Shown: positions 32,911-43,097, counted from the stretch's first letter. The stretch: 64,000 bases of DNA from Sphingobium cloacae (GCF_002355855.1 NZ_AP017655.1:2476001-2540000), one strand, 5' to 3'. Numbers and translations are program-made. The notes: a model not told the origin generated them from the sequence alone.

Positions 32911-35673
32911 TCAGGCGCGTTCCAGCGTCTTGCCGATCTCGCCCGCCGCCGCTTCCGCCAGACGGCGCTCCAGCGTTTGCAGGCGCGACTTGCTCTCGAT
33001 CTTTCCGCCCAGCAGGTCCGTGACGTAGAAGGTGTCCACCGCCCGCTCGCCATAGGTGGCGACATGGGCGCTGTGCACCGTCACCTTCGACTGGAACAGC
33101 GCGTTGGCGAGACTGAACAGCAGCGCCGGACGGTCCCGCGCGTTGATCTCGATCACGGTGAAGCGGTTCGACGCCTTGTTGTCGATCAGCACATTGGGCA
33201 CGATCTCGAAGGCGTCGGCCCGCATCCGGGGCAAAGGCCGCGCGGCCAGCTTGGTGATGAGGCGGTGGCGGTTGGCGAGCGAATCCTCGATCGCGCGCCT
33301 GATCCGTTCCAGCTGGTCGGGGCTGTGGAATGCGCCGCCCAGCGGATCCTGCACCAGGAAATTGTCGATGGCCACGCCGTCGCGCATGGTGTGGATGCGC
33401 GCGTCGATGATGTTGCCGCCCGCCAGATGGATCGCGCCCGCGACGCGGTAGAACAAGCCCGGATGATCCGTCGCATAGACCGTCACCAGCGTCGCGCCGC
33501 GCTGCGGATAATATTGCGCCGCGATGGAAAGCGGCGCGTCGCCCGCCTGCAGGATATGCTCGGCATTGTGGATCAATATGTCGAGTGGTTCGGCGATCCA
33601 GTAGGATTCGGGCAGCCGCTTCTTCAGCGCCTCGAAATCCCCGTCCGGCAGGTCGAGCGCGCTCTGCAAGGCTTCCTGCTTCGCCAGCACGCGCTCGCTG
33701 CGCCCCTTCCGCTTGTGGCCCAGGCGCAGCACTTCCTCCGCCGATTCATAAAGATCGCCCAGCAACTGCCGTTTCCAGCTGTTCCAGACCCCCGGCCCCA
33801 CCGCGCGGATGTCCACCACCGTCAGGCAGAGGAGCAGCTTCAGCCGTTCCGGGCTCTGCACGATCTCAACGAAATCGAGGATGGTCTTGTAATCGGCCAG
33901 GTCGCGCTTGAAGGCGGTGGCCGACATCAGCAGATGATAGCGCACCAGCCAGGACACGGTTTCCGTCTCCGCCGCCGTGAGGCCGAGGCGCGGGCAAAGT
34001 TCCAGCGCGATCTCCGCGCCCAGCACGCTATGATCGCCGCCGCGCCCCTTGGCGATGTCATGCAGCAGCACCGCGACATAAAGCGTCCGGCGCGAAATCA
34101 GCTTCGCCATCAGGTCGGTGGAACGCGGATGGTCGTCTTTCAACTCGCCCTTTTCGATGCGGGACAAAAGGCCGATGGCGCGGATGGTATGCTCGTCGAC
34201 CGTGTAGTGATGATACATGTCGAACTGCATCTGCGCGACGACGCGGCCGAAATCGGGAATGAAGCGGCCGAAAACCGAGGATTCGTTCATCCAGCGCAGC
34301 ACCGTTTCCGGGTCGCGCGGCGATGTCAGCACGTCGAGGAAGGCGGCATTGGCGCGCGGATCGTTGCGCACCGCCGCGTTGATCAGCACTGCGTCGCGGC
34401 TGGCGGCGCGGATCGCGCTGGGATGGATGGAAAGCCCGTTGCGGTCGGCCAGCGCGAAGATTTCGAGCAGGCGTACAGGGTCCTGCTGAAAGAAATCGTC
34501 ACTGGGAAGGGCGATCCTGCCGCGCTCCAGCACGAACCCGTCCAGCTTCTTGGGACGGCGGAAGAAAGACGGGATATAGCGCCGCCCCCTGGGCGCCATC
34601 TGGTCGTCCAGATGCGCGAGGAACACCGCCGTCAGATCGCCCACCGTCTTGGCGTTCAGGAAATAATAGCGCATGAAGCGCTCGACGCCGGAAAGGCCGG
34701 GCCGTCCGGTGAAGTGCATCCGCGTCGCGGTTTCCAGTTGCAGGTCGAAGGTCAGCCGATCCTCCGCCCGCCCCGTGATCATGTGCAGATGGCAGCGCAC
34801 GGCCCAGAGGAAATCCTCTGCCTTCTGGAACTGGCGCAATTCGCTTTGCGTCAGCAGGCCGGCATCGACCAGATCGGCGACGGACCGCACCCGGTTCACA
34901 TATTTGCCGATCCAGAACAGCGTGTGCAGGTCGCGCAGCCCGCCCTTGCCTTCCTTCACATTGGGCTCGACGACATAGCGGCTGTCGCCCATGCGCTTGT
35001 GCCGCTCCTCGCGTTCGGCGAGTTTTTCGGTGACGAAGGCGCGGGCATTGCCCTGCATCACCTCCGCGTCGAACCGCTTGGCGGTTTCCTCGTACAGCGC
35101 GCGGTCGCCCCAGATATAGCGCGATTCCAGCAGCGCGGTACGGACAGTCAGGTCGGACTTCGCCATGCGCATGGTTTCGTCGATGGAGCGGCTGCTATGC
35201 CCGACCTTCAGCCCCAGATCCCAAAGCGAATAGAGCATGGATTCGATGACCTGCTCGGTCCAGCCGGTCGGCTTCCATGGGGTGACGAAGGCGATGTCGA
35301 CATCGCTATGCGGCGCCATCTCGCCCCGGCCATAGCCGCCCACCGCGACCAGCGCGATGCGCTCGCCTGTGCTGCGATTGCTGGCCGGATAGAGATAATG
35401 GGTGGTGGAATCGTAGAGCAGCCGCAGGATCTGGTCGATCAGGAAGGCGAAGGCGGTGACAGCCTCGCGCCCGCGCGTCGGCCTGGCCTCCAGCCTGCGC
35501 GCCACTTCCTCCCGTCCCTTTTCCAGCGCGTCCTTGAGTTCGCGGACGATTTCCCCGCGCGATCGCATCGTATCGCCCCGGTGCGCCTGCGCCAGAAGCG
35601 TGATGCGGTCGGAAATGGCCCGCCGGTCGATAATGGCCCGGCGCGATCCGAGGGCAGGAAATTGCATCACCAT
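32911..35673 (-). CDS. glnD: [Protein-PII] uridylyltransferase / uridylyl-removing enzyme
   Basis: Nitrogen sensor that modifies PII, 920 residues. Nucleotidyltransferase motif 'GGYGRGEMAPHSDVD' at about 112-126, then an HD domain near 500-570 ('LLHDIAKGRGGDHS'), and two C-terminal ACT domains ('LVTVYATDHPGLFYRVAG' and 'EINARDRPALLFSLANA'). Length matches alphaproteobacterial GlnD. Transcribed from the same direction as mutS, whose stop is 10 bp upstream of the glnD start, so mutS-glnD may form an operon. Confidence 0.95.
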   Translation of the reverse strand: MVMQFPALGSRRAIIDRRAISDRITLLAQAHRGDTMRSRGEIVRELKDALEKGREEVARRLEARPTRGREAVTAFAFLIDQILRLLYDSTTHYLYPASNRSTGERIALVAVGGYGRGEMAPHSDVDIAFVTPWKPTGWTEQVIESMLYSLWDLGLKVGHSSRSIDETMRMAKSDLTVRTALLESRYIWGDRALYEETAKRFDAEVMQGNARAFVTEKLAEREERHKRMGDSRYVVEPNVKEGKGGLRDLHTLFWIGKYVNRVRSVADLVDAGLLTQSELRQFQKAEDFLWAVRCHLHMITGRAEDRLTFDLQLETATRMHFTGRPGLSGVERFMRYYFLNAKTVGDLTAVFLAHLDDQMAPRGRRYIPSFFRRPKKLDGFVLERGRIALPSDDFFQQDPVRLLEIFALADRNGLSIHPSAIRAASRDAVLINAAVRNDPRANAAFLDVLTSPRDPETVLRWMNESSVFGRFIPDFGRVVAQMQFDMYHHYTVDEHTIRAIGLLSRIEKGELKDDHPRSTDLMAKLISRRTLYVAVLLHDIAKGRGGDHSVLGAEIALELCPRLGLTAAETETVSWLVRYHLLMSATAFKRDLADYKTILDFVEIVQSPERLKLLLCLTVVDIRAVGPGVWNSWKRQLLGDLYESAEEVLRLGHKRKGRSERVLAKQEALQSALDLPDGDFEALKKRLPESYWIAEPLDILIHNAEHILQAGDAPLSIAAQYYPQRGATLVTVYATDHPGLFYRVAGAIHLAGGNIIDARIHTMRDGVAIDNFLVQDPLGGAFHSPDQLERIRRAIEDSLANRHRLITKLAARPLPRMRADAFEIVPNVLIDNKASNRFTVIEINARDRPALLFSLANALFQSKVTVHSAHVATYGERAVDTFYVTDLLGGKIESKSRLQTLERRLAEAAAGEIGKTLERA

Positions 35674-35683
35674 CGGTTATTAT

Positions 35684-38335
35684 CTAGTCCCCGTCCCGTA
35701 CCGCCGCCAGTTGTTTCAGCCGATATATGTGGTCAAGCGCCTCGCGCGGTGAAAGCGCGTCCGCGTCGATGGCGTCGATGGCTTCGCGCAGAGGGTCGGC
35801 GGCGGCTTCCTCCTGCGCGGCTGCAGCGGCGAAAAGGGGAAGGTCGTCGAGCCCCGCGGCGATGCCGCCGGTCTTGGCCTTGCCGGCTTCAAGACGGGCC
35901 AGCACGTCCTTCGCCCGCTTGAGCACGGCCGGGGGCAGGCCCGCAAGACGCGCGACCGCAAGGCCATAGCTGCGATCCGCCGGGCCCTCGGCAACTTCGT
36001 GGAGCAGGACGAGGTCGCCTTTCCACTCCCGCGCGCGGACATTGTGGAGCGAAAGCGACGGCAGCGTCTCGGCCAGTCGCGTCAACTCATGATAATGGGT
36101 GGCGAACAGGCATCGGCATCGGTTGACCTCATGCACGGCCTCCACCACCGCCCAGGCAAGCGCAAGGCCGTCATAGGTGGAGGTGCCGCGCCCCACTTCA
36201 TCGAGGATGACGAAGCTGTGCTGCGTCGCCTGCGCAAGGATGGCGGCGGTCTCCACCATCTCCACCATGAAGGTGGATCGGCCGCGCGCCAGATTGTCCG
36301 ACGCGCCGACGCGGCTGAACAGGCGGTCGACCAGGCTGAGCGTGGCCGATTGCGCGGGCACGAAGGCGCCCGCCTGCGCCAATATGACGATCAGCGCATT
36401 CTGCCGCAGGAAGGTCGATTTACCGCCCATGTTCGGGCCGGTGACGAGCCACAGCCGGTCGCCTTCATGGAGGCGGCAGTCGTTGGCGACGAAGGGCTGT
36501 CCTTCGCGGCGCAGCGCGTCCTCCACCACAGGATGCCGCCCGCCGATGATGTCGAGGCACGGCCCCGCGCCGTCCCCGGCCACGAAATGCGGGCGCTGCC
36601 AGCCGCCTTCCGCCGCGCGCTCGGCCAGCGCCGCCGCCACGTCCAGCCGGGCGAGCGCGTCGGCGGCGCGGGCGATGTCGGCCTTGCGCGCCAGCACGGC
36701 GGCCATCAGTTCCTCCAGATGTGCGGCTTCGGCGACCAGCGCATGGGCGCCCGCCTGCGCGACGCGGCCCGCTTCCTCATGCAGGTCGATGGAATTGAAT
36801 CGCACTGCCCCGGCCAGCGTCTGCCGGTGGGTGAAGCCGCTGTCCGGCTGCATCAGCGCGTCGGCGGCGCGGGCCGGCACTTCGACATGATAGCCCAGCA
36901 CGCCATTATGCCGGATCATGAGTGAGGCGATGCCGGTCTGTTCCCGATATTTCGCTTCCAGCGCGGCGATGGCGCGCCGCCCGTCGCCCGCCATGCGGCG
37001 CAGATCGTCCAGCGCGGGATCGTAGCCATCGACGATATAGCCGCCATTGGCCGTCTCGGTCGGCGGGCTGGGGACCAGCGCGCGGGACAGGGCATCGACC
37101 AGTGCGCCATGGCCGTCGAGCGCGGGGAGCAATTGCGCCAGCAGCATCGGCTGATCGGCCAGCCGCCCCAGCCGTTCCCGCAGCAGCCTCGCTTCGCCAA
37201 GGCCGTCGCGAAGCTGTCCCAGATCGCGCGGGCTTCCCCGCCCCACCGCGATGCGGCCCAAGGCGCGCCCGATGTCCGGCAAGGCCCGTAGCGCCGCCCG
37301 CAACTGGTCGCGCAAGGTGCCATCATCGTGGAAAAGCTGGACGAGACCCAGGCGCGCCTCGATCACGCCCTGATCCATCAGCGGCGCGGCGAGGTCCTGC
37401 GCGAGCAGGCGCGCGCCCGCGCCCGTCACCGTCCGGTCCACCGCGCCCAGCAGGCTGCCGGCCCGCGCGCCCGCCATGGTGGCGATGATCTCCAGGCTCT
37501 CCCGCGTGGCGGCGTCGATGGCGACATGCGCCCCGCGCGCCTTGCGCAGCGGCGGCGCGAGGAAGGGCAGCCTGCCCTTGCCCGCATGGTCGAGATAGCC
37601 GATCAGGCCGCCCATCGCCGCCAGTTCGGTCCGGTCGAACTGGCCGAAGCCGTCGAGCGTGGCGACCCCGAACAGGCGTTTCAGCGCCGCTTCCGCCCGG
37701 CTGCTGGAAAAGGCGGAGCGGTCGAAGACATGGGCGTCGGGCAGGTCGATCGCCATGCCTTCTGGCACGACCGTCTCGCTGGGCCGCAGGCGGGCGAGTT
37801 CGGCGGGCAGGTCGGCGGCGCGCAGCGTCATCGTCTCGAACCGGCCGGTGGAAATGTCGGCGGCGGCAAGGCCGATCTCGTCCGATCCTTCTCCCCCCAC
37901 GCTGGCCAGCGCCGCCAGCATATTGTCGCGCCGCGCGTCGAGCAGCGTCTCCTCGGTCAGCGTGCCCGCCGTGACGTAGCGTACGATGGCCCGCGCCACG
38001 AGCGCCTTGCCGCCGCGCGCCTTCGCCTCCGCCGGGGTTTCCGTCTGCTCGGCGATGGCGACGCGATGCCCCGCCTTGATGAGCCGCGCCAGATAGCTTT
38101 CCGCGCTGTGCACCGGCACGCCGCACATCGGGATCGGCGCGCCGTCATGCTCGCCCCGGCTGGTGAGCGCGATATCCAGCGTCGCCGCCGCCGCCTTCGC
38201 ATCGTCGAAGAACAGTTCGAAGAAATCGCCCATGCGGTAAAAGAGCAGGCAATCCTGCGCCTCCGCCTTGAGCGCAAGATATTGCGCCATCATCGGCGTG
38301 GGCTGGGACGTGTTGTTATCCTTCGATGCGCGCAT
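35684..38335 (-). CDS. mutS: DNA mismatch repair protein MutS
   Basis: Mismatch recognition ATPase, 883 residues. The N-terminal mismatch reader 'DCLLFYRMGDFFELFFDDA' carries the Phe-x-Glu-type wedge (FFELF), and the ATPase has Walker A 'GPNMGGKST' at about 630 and 'DEVGRGTSTYDG' near 705, with the C-terminal helix-turn-helix region after 780. Start 38335 (MRASKDNN) is preferred to a longer ATG at 38404; ATGs at 38293/38290 are alternatives. The Ala/Glu-rich segment near 835-860 is variable in the family. Confidence 0.95.
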   Translation of the reverse strand: MRASKDNNTSQPTPMMAQYLALKAEAQDCLLFYRMGDFFELFFDDAKAAAATLDIALTSRGEHDGAPIPMCGVPVHSAESYLARLIKAGHRVAIAEQTETPAEAKARGGKALVARAIVRYVTAGTLTEETLLDARRDNMLAALASVGGEGSDEIGLAAADISTGRFETMTLRAADLPAELARLRPSETVVPEGMAIDLPDAHVFDRSAFSSSRAEAALKRLFGVATLDGFGQFDRTELAAMGGLIGYLDHAGKGRLPFLAPPLRKARGAHVAIDAATRESLEIIATMAGARAGSLLGAVDRTVTGAGARLLAQDLAAPLMDQGVIEARLGLVQLFHDDGTLRDQLRAALRALPDIGRALGRIAVGRGSPRDLGQLRDGLGEARLLRERLGRLADQPMLLAQLLPALDGHGALVDALSRALVPSPPTETANGGYIVDGYDPALDDLRRMAGDGRRAIAALEAKYREQTGIASLMIRHNGVLGYHVEVPARAADALMQPDSGFTHRQTLAGAVRFNSIDLHEEAGRVAQAGAHALVAEAAHLEELMAAVLARKADIARAADALARLDVAAALAERAAEGGWQRPHFVAGDGAGPCLDIIGGRHPVVEDALRREGQPFVANDCRLHEGDRLWLVTGPNMGGKSTFLRQNALIVILAQAGAFVPAQSATLSLVDRLFSRVGASDNLARGRSTFMVEMVETAAILAQATQHSFVILDEVGRGTSTYDGLALAWAVVEAVHEVNRCRCLFATHYHELTRLAETLPSLSLHNVRAREWKGDLVLLHEVAEGPADRSYGLAVARLAGLPPAVLKRAKDVLARLEAGKAKTGGIAAGLDDLPLFAAAAAQEEAAADPLREAIDAIDADALSPREALDHIYRLKQLAAVRDGD

Positions 38336-38457
38336 GATTTGCGGATAGCGGCAACGGGCCGCACAGGAAAGAGCGTGAAAAAGACGTTTCTCGCGCTTGC
38401 CCACAAGAGGGGCTTGCCGCTAGGGCAGGGGAAAGCCAAGCCGGAGACAACCGAACG

Positions 38458-40719
38458 ATGACAGACAAGTCGAATGTGGAATTTTCGGAGCGCGAGGCGC
38501 TGTTCTTCCATTCGACCGGTCGTCCCGGCAAGATCGAGATCATCGCGTCGAAACCCATGGCGACGCAGCGCGACCTTTCCCTCGCCTATTCGCCCGGCGT
38601 CGCGGTGCCGGTGCTGGCGATCGCGCAGGAACCGGGCACCGCCTACGACTATACCGCCAAGGGCAATCTGGTCGCGGTGATTTCGAACGGCACGGCGATC
38701 CTGGGTCTGGGCAATCTCGGCGCGCTGGCGTCCAAGCCGGTGATGGAAGGCAAGTCGGTCCTCTTCAAGCGCTTCGCCGACGTCGATTCCATCGACATCG
38801 AACTCAAGACCGAGGATGTGGACCGCTTCATCGACGCGGTGGAACTGATGGAGCCGACCTTCGGCGGCATCAACCTTGAAGACATCAAGGCGCCCGAATG
38901 CTTCATCATCGAACAGACGCTGAAGGAACGGATGAACATCCCGGTCTTTCACGACGACCAGCACGGCACGGCGATCATCGCGGCGGCGGGCGTCATCAAC
39001 GCCGCGCTGCTGACGGGCCGCGAGATGAAGGACATGAAGGTCGTGGTGAACGGCGCGGGCGCCGCTTCCATCGCCTGCACCGAACTCATCAAGGCGCTGG
39101 GCGTCCCGCACGATCAGGTCATCATGTGCGACAGCAAGGGCGTGATCTGGCAGGGCCGCGCCGAAGGCATGAACCAGTGGAAATCCGCTCATGCGGTGAA
39201 GACCGACGCCCGCACGCTCACCGAAGCGATGAAGGGCGCGGACGTGTTCCTGGGCCTGTCGGTCAAGGGCGCGGTGACGCCGGAGATGGTGAAGCATATG
39301 GCCGACAAGCCGGTCATCTTCGCCATGGCCAATCCCGATCCCGAAATCACCCCGCCCGAAGCGAAGGCGGCGCGGCCCGACGCCATCGTCGCGACCGGCC
39401 GGTCGGACTATCCCAACCAGGTCAATAATGTCCTGGGCTTCCCCTTCATCTTCCGCGGCGCGCTGGACGTGCGGGCGACGACGATCAACGAAGCGATGAA
39501 GGTCGCCGCGGCGCAGGCCATCGCCGAACTGGCCCGCGCGCAGGTGCCCGAGGAAGTCGCCAAGGCCTATGGCAAATCGCACAGCTTCGGCCCCGACTAT
39601 ATCATCCCCGCGCCGTTCGACCCGCGCCTGATGGAAGTGGTGCCCTCCGCCGTGGCGCAGGCCGCGATGGACAGCGGCGTGGCGCAAAAGCCGATCGCGG
39701 ACATGGCGGCCTATCGCCAGTCCCTGAAGGCCCGGCTCAATCCCACGACATCGGTGCTCAACAGCGTCTATGAGGTCGCCAAGGCCAATCCCAAGCGCGT
39801 CGTGTTCGCCGAGGCGGAAGAGGAAGTCGTGCTGCGCGCCGCCATCCAGTGCCGCGAAATGGGCTATGGCATCCCCGTGCTGGTCGGGCGCGCGGAGGTC
39901 TATGACAAGCTCAAGGCGCTGGGCGTGGGCGATCCCGAAAGTTTCGAACTGCACAACAGCGTCAATTCGCCGCTGGTGCCCGAAATGGTCGACATCCTCT
40001 ATGGGCGGCTCCAGCGCCGGGGCTATCTGCGCCGCGATTGCGAGCGGATGGTCAACCGCGACCGCAACATCTTCGGCTCGCTGCTGCTCAAGATGGGCCA
40101 TGCCGACACGATGATCACCGGCATCACCCGCCCCTATGCCCAGACGCTGCGGGAAGTGAAGCGGGTGATCGACCCGGCGGCGGGACACATCCCCTTCGGC
40201 ATTCATGTCATGGTGTCGAAAAGCCAGACCGTCTTCCTTGCCGACACGACCGTCCATGAACGGCCGAGCGCGGAGGAACTGGCCGACATCGCGGAAGGCA
40301 CGGTGGCGGTCGCCCGCCGCATGGGGCATGATCCGCGCGTCGCCTTCCTGTCCTATTCCAGCTTCGGCAATCCGCCGGGCAGCTTCCTGGAAAATGTCCG
40401 CGACGCGATCCAGTTGCTGGACGAGCGCAAGGTCGATTTTGAATATGAGGGCGAGATGGCGCCCGACGTGGCGCTCAACCCCACGGTGATGAAAAGCTAT
40501 CCCTTCAGCCGCCTGTCGGGGCCGGCCAACATCCTCGTCATGCCCGGTTTGCAGTCGGCCAACATCTCCGCGAAGCTGCTGCGCGAACTGGGCGGCGCGA
40601 CCATGATCGGGCCGATGCTGGTCGGCATGGAAAAGTCGGTGCAGATCGCGACCATGGCGTCCAACGCCTCGGAACTGCTGACGCTGGCCGTGCTGGGAGC
40701 AGGCGGCATCGCGCTTTGA
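38458..40719 (+). CDS. maeB: NADP-dependent malic enzyme (fused to phosphotransacetylase-like domain)
   Basis: Malate to pyruvate plus CO2, 753 residues. The N-terminal malic enzyme domain (about 1-420) shows 'LAYSPGVAVPV', catalytic Lys in 'TAKGNLVAVISNGTA' and 'DDQHGTAIIAAAG', and 'GAGAASIACTE' for NADP. From about 435 on comes a Pta-like domain ('RVVFAEAEEEVVLRAA', 'QTVFLADTTV'), which regulates the enzyme in homologues and usually has no transacetylase activity. Confidence 0.95.
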   Translation: MTDKSNVEFSEREALFFHSTGRPGKIEIIASKPMATQRDLSLAYSPGVAVPVLAIAQEPGTAYDYTAKGNLVAVISNGTAILGLGNLGALASKPVMEGKSVLFKRFADVDSIDIELKTEDVDRFIDAVELMEPTFGGINLEDIKAPECFIIEQTLKERMNIPVFHDDQHGTAIIAAAGVINAALLTGREMKDMKVVVNGAGAASIACTELIKALGVPHDQVIMCDSKGVIWQGRAEGMNQWKSAHAVKTDARTLTEAMKGADVFLGLSVKGAVTPEMVKHMADKPVIFAMANPDPEITPPEAKAARPDAIVATGRSDYPNQVNNVLGFPFIFRGALDVRATTINEAMKVAAAQAIAELARAQVPEEVAKAYGKSHSFGPDYIIPAPFDPRLMEVVPSAVAQAAMDSGVAQKPIADMAAYRQSLKARLNPTTSVLNSVYEVAKANPKRVVFAEAEEEVVLRAAIQCREMGYGIPVLVGRAEVYDKLKALGVGDPESFELHNSVNSPLVPEMVDILYGRLQRRGYLRRDCERMVNRDRNIFGSLLLKMGHADTMITGITRPYAQTLREVKRVIDPAAGHIPFGIHVMVSKSQTVFLADTTVHERPSAEELADIAEGTVAVARRMGHDPRVAFLSYSSFGNPPGSFLENVRDAIQLLDERKVDFEYEGEMAPDVALNPTVMKSYPFSRLSGPANILVMPGLQSANISAKLLRELGGATMIGPMLVGMEKSVQIATMASNASELLTLAVLGAGGIAL

Positions 40720-40737
40720 AGTGAGGGAGAGGGGCCG

Positions 40738-40761
40738 GTGCTCCCGCGCAGGCAGGGGCTC
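40738..40761. repeat. Dispersed hairpin repeat
   Basis: Its reverse complement matches 20 of 24 bases of the element at 3305-3328. Imperfect hairpin (GTGCTCCCGC against GCAGGGGCTC) right after the malic enzyme gene. Likely a member of a short palindromic repeat family found between genes; the next about 80 bp lead to the GNAT gene. Confidence 0.5.
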
Positions 40762-40843
40762 GCTTCGCCCTTTCGCTCGGGCCGATGGCGGCCTCTTCCA
40801 GATGGCGCTTGGCTTGGCTCCTCCGCCTTGCTAGCGCGGCCTC

Positions 40844-41290
40844 ATGTGGAAGATCAGGAAGTCCAATCCGGGCGACGGGGCGCAGGTCATGAGGATATGG
40901 CGCGATGCGGTCGACGCGACGCATGATTTCCTGAAACCGGAGGACCGCGACGCCATCGAGGCGGAACTGTCCGGATTCCTGCCGATAGCACCGCTATGGC
41001 TGGCCACGGACATCGAAGATCGGCCGCTTGGCTTCATGCTGCTCGACGGCGCGCATATGGAGGCGCTGTTCATCGATCCGGCGCGCAGGGGTCAGGGGAT
41101 CGGCCGGGCACTGGTGCGGCATGCGCTGGCGCTGCATCCCATCCTTTCGACCGATGTGAACGAACAGAACGCTCAGGCCGTCGGTTTCTACGATCGCCTT
41201 GGTTTCACGCGGACGGGCCGGTCCGAAAGGGACGGGCAAGGCCGCCTCTATCCGCTCATCCACCTGCGCTTCAGCCGCAACGGAGCGTAG
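40844..41290 (+). CDS. GNAT family N-acetyltransferase
   Basis: A 148-residue GCN5-like acetyltransferase. Motif A with the acetyl-CoA pyrophosphate loop is 'LFIDPARRGQGIGRALVRHAL' in short form RRGQGIGRAL near 83-92, and motif B 'VNEQNAQAVGFYDRLGF' near 104-120. It resembles YjaB-type proteins. Substrate unknown. Free-standing gene between the malic enzyme and the convergent BamE-like gene. Confidence 0.87.
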   Translation: MWKIRKSNPGDGAQVMRIWRDAVDATHDFLKPEDRDAIEAELSGFLPIAPLWLATDIEDRPLGFMLLDGAHMEALFIDPARRGQGIGRALVRHALALHPILSTDVNEQNAQAVGFYDRLGFTRTGRSERDGQGRLYPLIHLRFSRNGA

Positions 41291-41359
41291 AGGCAAGCAG
41301 TCCTCTCCTATCGGCGATGGCCTGTGGTTCCGAACCGTGCTGCCGGACGGCGAAAGGGC

Positions 41360-41875
41360 CTAGCTGCCGTTGGGACCGCCGCCGGGGCTGGTTGCGCCGC
41401 CGCGACCGCCCATGCCGCCCGCGCCCACCGCGCCGATATTGCCGAATATCTCCTGGAAGAGGCTGCGATGGCGGCCCAGCGTCGGGGTCTTTTCGCCCCA
41501 GGGGCTGACCTTGGCCACCTGCTCCAGCCCCATGCGGTCGACCGCCACGACATTGCCCGCCGGATCGAACCGCACATGCAGGACGGTCTGCGCCACCGGC
41601 TTGGGATTGGAGAAGGCGAGGGCGCGCATGTCGCGCGACACATAATACCAGTCCTGATCGCCGAACTGCGCGGCGAAGCTGGGGCGGCCCAGCGTCCCTT
41701 CCACAGATGCGCGGTTGTCGATGCCCGGCTGGATCGAATCGACCAGCAGCTTGTCGACCTGATAGCCCTGATGCGTGCGGATGCGGGCGCAGCCCGACGT
41801 CCCCAGAAGCAGCGCGCTGAGGCCGACCGCGAGCATGATCCGCCCGCTGCGGGACTGGCGGCTGAACTGGCGCAT
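41360..41875 (-). CDS. bamE: BamE/SmpA-OmlA family outer membrane lipoprotein
   Basis: Accessory lipoprotein of the beta-barrel assembly machine, 171 residues. Start at 41875 has AGGAG 7 nt upstream and gives a lipoprotein signal with lipobox LLGTSGC (Cys near 30). The BamE fold follows ('HQGYQVDKLLVDSIQPGIDN', short QPGIDNRASVEGTLGRPS, and 'WYYVSRDM'). The C-terminus ends in a Gly/Pro-rich tail ('GGMGGRGGATSPGGGPNGS'), longer than in E. coli. Divergent from the Cbp3-type gene. Confidence 0.9.
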   Translation of the reverse strand: MRQFSRQSRSGRIMLAVGLSALLLGTSGCARIRTHQGYQVDKLLVDSIQPGIDNRASVEGTLGRPSFAAQFGDQDWYYVSRDMRALAFSNPKPVAQTVLHVRFDPAGNVVAVDRMGLEQVAKVSPWGEKTPTLGRHRSLFQEIFGNIGAVGAGGMGGRGGATSPGGGPNGS

Positions 41876-42039
41876 GAACTTCTCCTGCGGGGATCGGCCC
41901 CCAAAGCCAAGAAACATAAAGCCGCCATTGCATCGGGCGGCGCGCCGATCAATATGGAAATGCGCGGGCCTCGGCAAGGGGCCGTGGCATCAGCGGGGCG
42001 AAACGCCCTTCAACCGACCGTGAAAAGCAGGCAGATCGC

Positions 42040-42567
42040 ATGTCCACACCCGCTCCGTCCTTCCTTCAGCGCCTGTTCGGGCGGCGCGATCCCAAGGAAG
42101 GGCTGATGCCGCTTTACCGCGCCGTCGTGGCGGAGGGCCGCCAGCCGCACTGGTATCGGGACGGCGCGGTGCCCGATACGCTGGACGGGCGCTTCGACAT
42201 GATCGTCGCCATATTGGCGCAGGTGCTGATCCGGCTGGAGCAGCAGGGCGGGGCGCAGGAAAGCGTGTGGCTCACTGAATTGTTCGTGGACGACATGGAC
42301 GGCCAGCTCCGGCAGGAGGGGATCGGCGATGTCGTCGTCGGCAAGCATATTGGCCGCATGGTGAGCGCGCTGGGCGGGCGTTTGGCCGCCTATCGCGCCG
42401 CGCTGGCCGGGGAAGCCGATCTGGGCGAGGCGTTGCGCCGCAACCTCTATCGCGGAACCGAACCGGCCCCGGAGGCGCTCGCGCATGTCGAAGGGGCCTT
42501 GCGCCAACGCTGGATGCGCCTGGGCAGCCTGTCCCGCGACGCGCTGCTGACGGGAGATATGGGATGA
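42040..42567 (+). CDS. Ubiquinol-cytochrome c chaperone family protein (Cbp3-like)
   Basis: A 175-residue protein of the UQCC/Cbp3 family, implicated in assembly of the cytochrome bc1 complex. The typical core is seen in 'LYRAVVAEGRQPHWYRDGAVPDTLDGRFDMI' (short: PHWYRDGAVPDTLDGRFDM) and 'FVDDMDGQLRQEGIGD'. Overlaps the next gene by 4 bp. The pairing with a DUF177 protein is standard for alphaproteobacteria. Confidence 0.9.
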   Translation: MSTPAPSFLQRLFGRRDPKEGLMPLYRAVVAEGRQPHWYRDGAVPDTLDGRFDMIVAILAQVLIRLEQQGGAQESVWLTELFVDDMDGQLRQEGIGDVVVGKHIGRMVSALGGRLAAYRAALAGEADLGEALRRNLYRGTEPAPEALAHVEGALRQRWMRLGSLSRDALLTGDMG

Positions 42568-43097
42568 GCGACCGCGCCGCGCCCGAATTTTCCCGCCCCG
42601 TGCGCATCGACCAGCTTGGCCGTCACGCCGCACCCATGACGATCAGCGCGAATGAGGCGGAGCGTGCGGCGCTGGCCCGCCGTTTCAACCTGCTCGCGCT
42701 CGACCGGCTGGAGGCGGATTATGCCCTGGCGGAAGAGGACGGCGCGATCCTCGCGCGCGGCCATGTGCGGGCCGACCTGGCCCAGCCCTGCGTCGCGACC
42801 GGCGTCCCGGTGCCCGAAACGGTCGATACCGAATTGCTGCTGCGCTTCGTCGCGGAAGAGAGTGCGTTGCCCGAAGGCGAGGAACTGGAACTCGATGCCG
42901 AGGATTGCGACACCATCGGCTATAGCGGCAACATCATCGACATGGGCGAGGCGGTCGCCGAAACCGTGGCGCTGGCGATGACGCCCTATCCCCGCTCGCC
43001 GGAAGCCGACGCGGTTCTGCGCGAGGCGGGCGTCCTGACGGAGGAGCAGGCCAGCCCCTTCGCCGCGCTGCTGTCGCTCAAGGGAGGGAAGAAATGA
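42564..43097 (+). CDS. DUF177 (YceD) family protein
   Basis: A 177-residue YceD-like protein, in other bacteria linked to 23S rRNA maturation and usually upstream of rpmF. Seen: 'ADLAQPCVATGVPVPETVD' (part of the nucleic-acid-related core) and acidic 'EEDGAILARGHV', 'DTIGYSGNIIDMGEAVAE'. One cysteine of the usual CxxC pairs remains. Here it is not followed by rpmF but by a secreted protein overlapping by 4 bp. Confidence 0.85.
   Translation: MSDRAAPEFSRPVRIDQLGRHAAPMTISANEAERAALARRFNLLALDRLEADYALAEEDGAILARGHVRADLAQPCVATGVPVPETVDTELLLRFVAEESALPEGEELELDAEDCDTIGYSGNIIDMGEAVAETVALAMTPYPRSPEADAVLREAGVLTEEQASPFAALLSLKGGKK

Noticed and set aside
32728..35922. 1064-codon open frame antisense to glnD
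   Set aside because: Same shadow effect; glnD has all its catalytic and ACT motifs.
38290..40329. 679-codon open frame antisense to the malic enzyme gene
   Set aside because: No domains; the malic enzyme reading has clear motifs through both halves.
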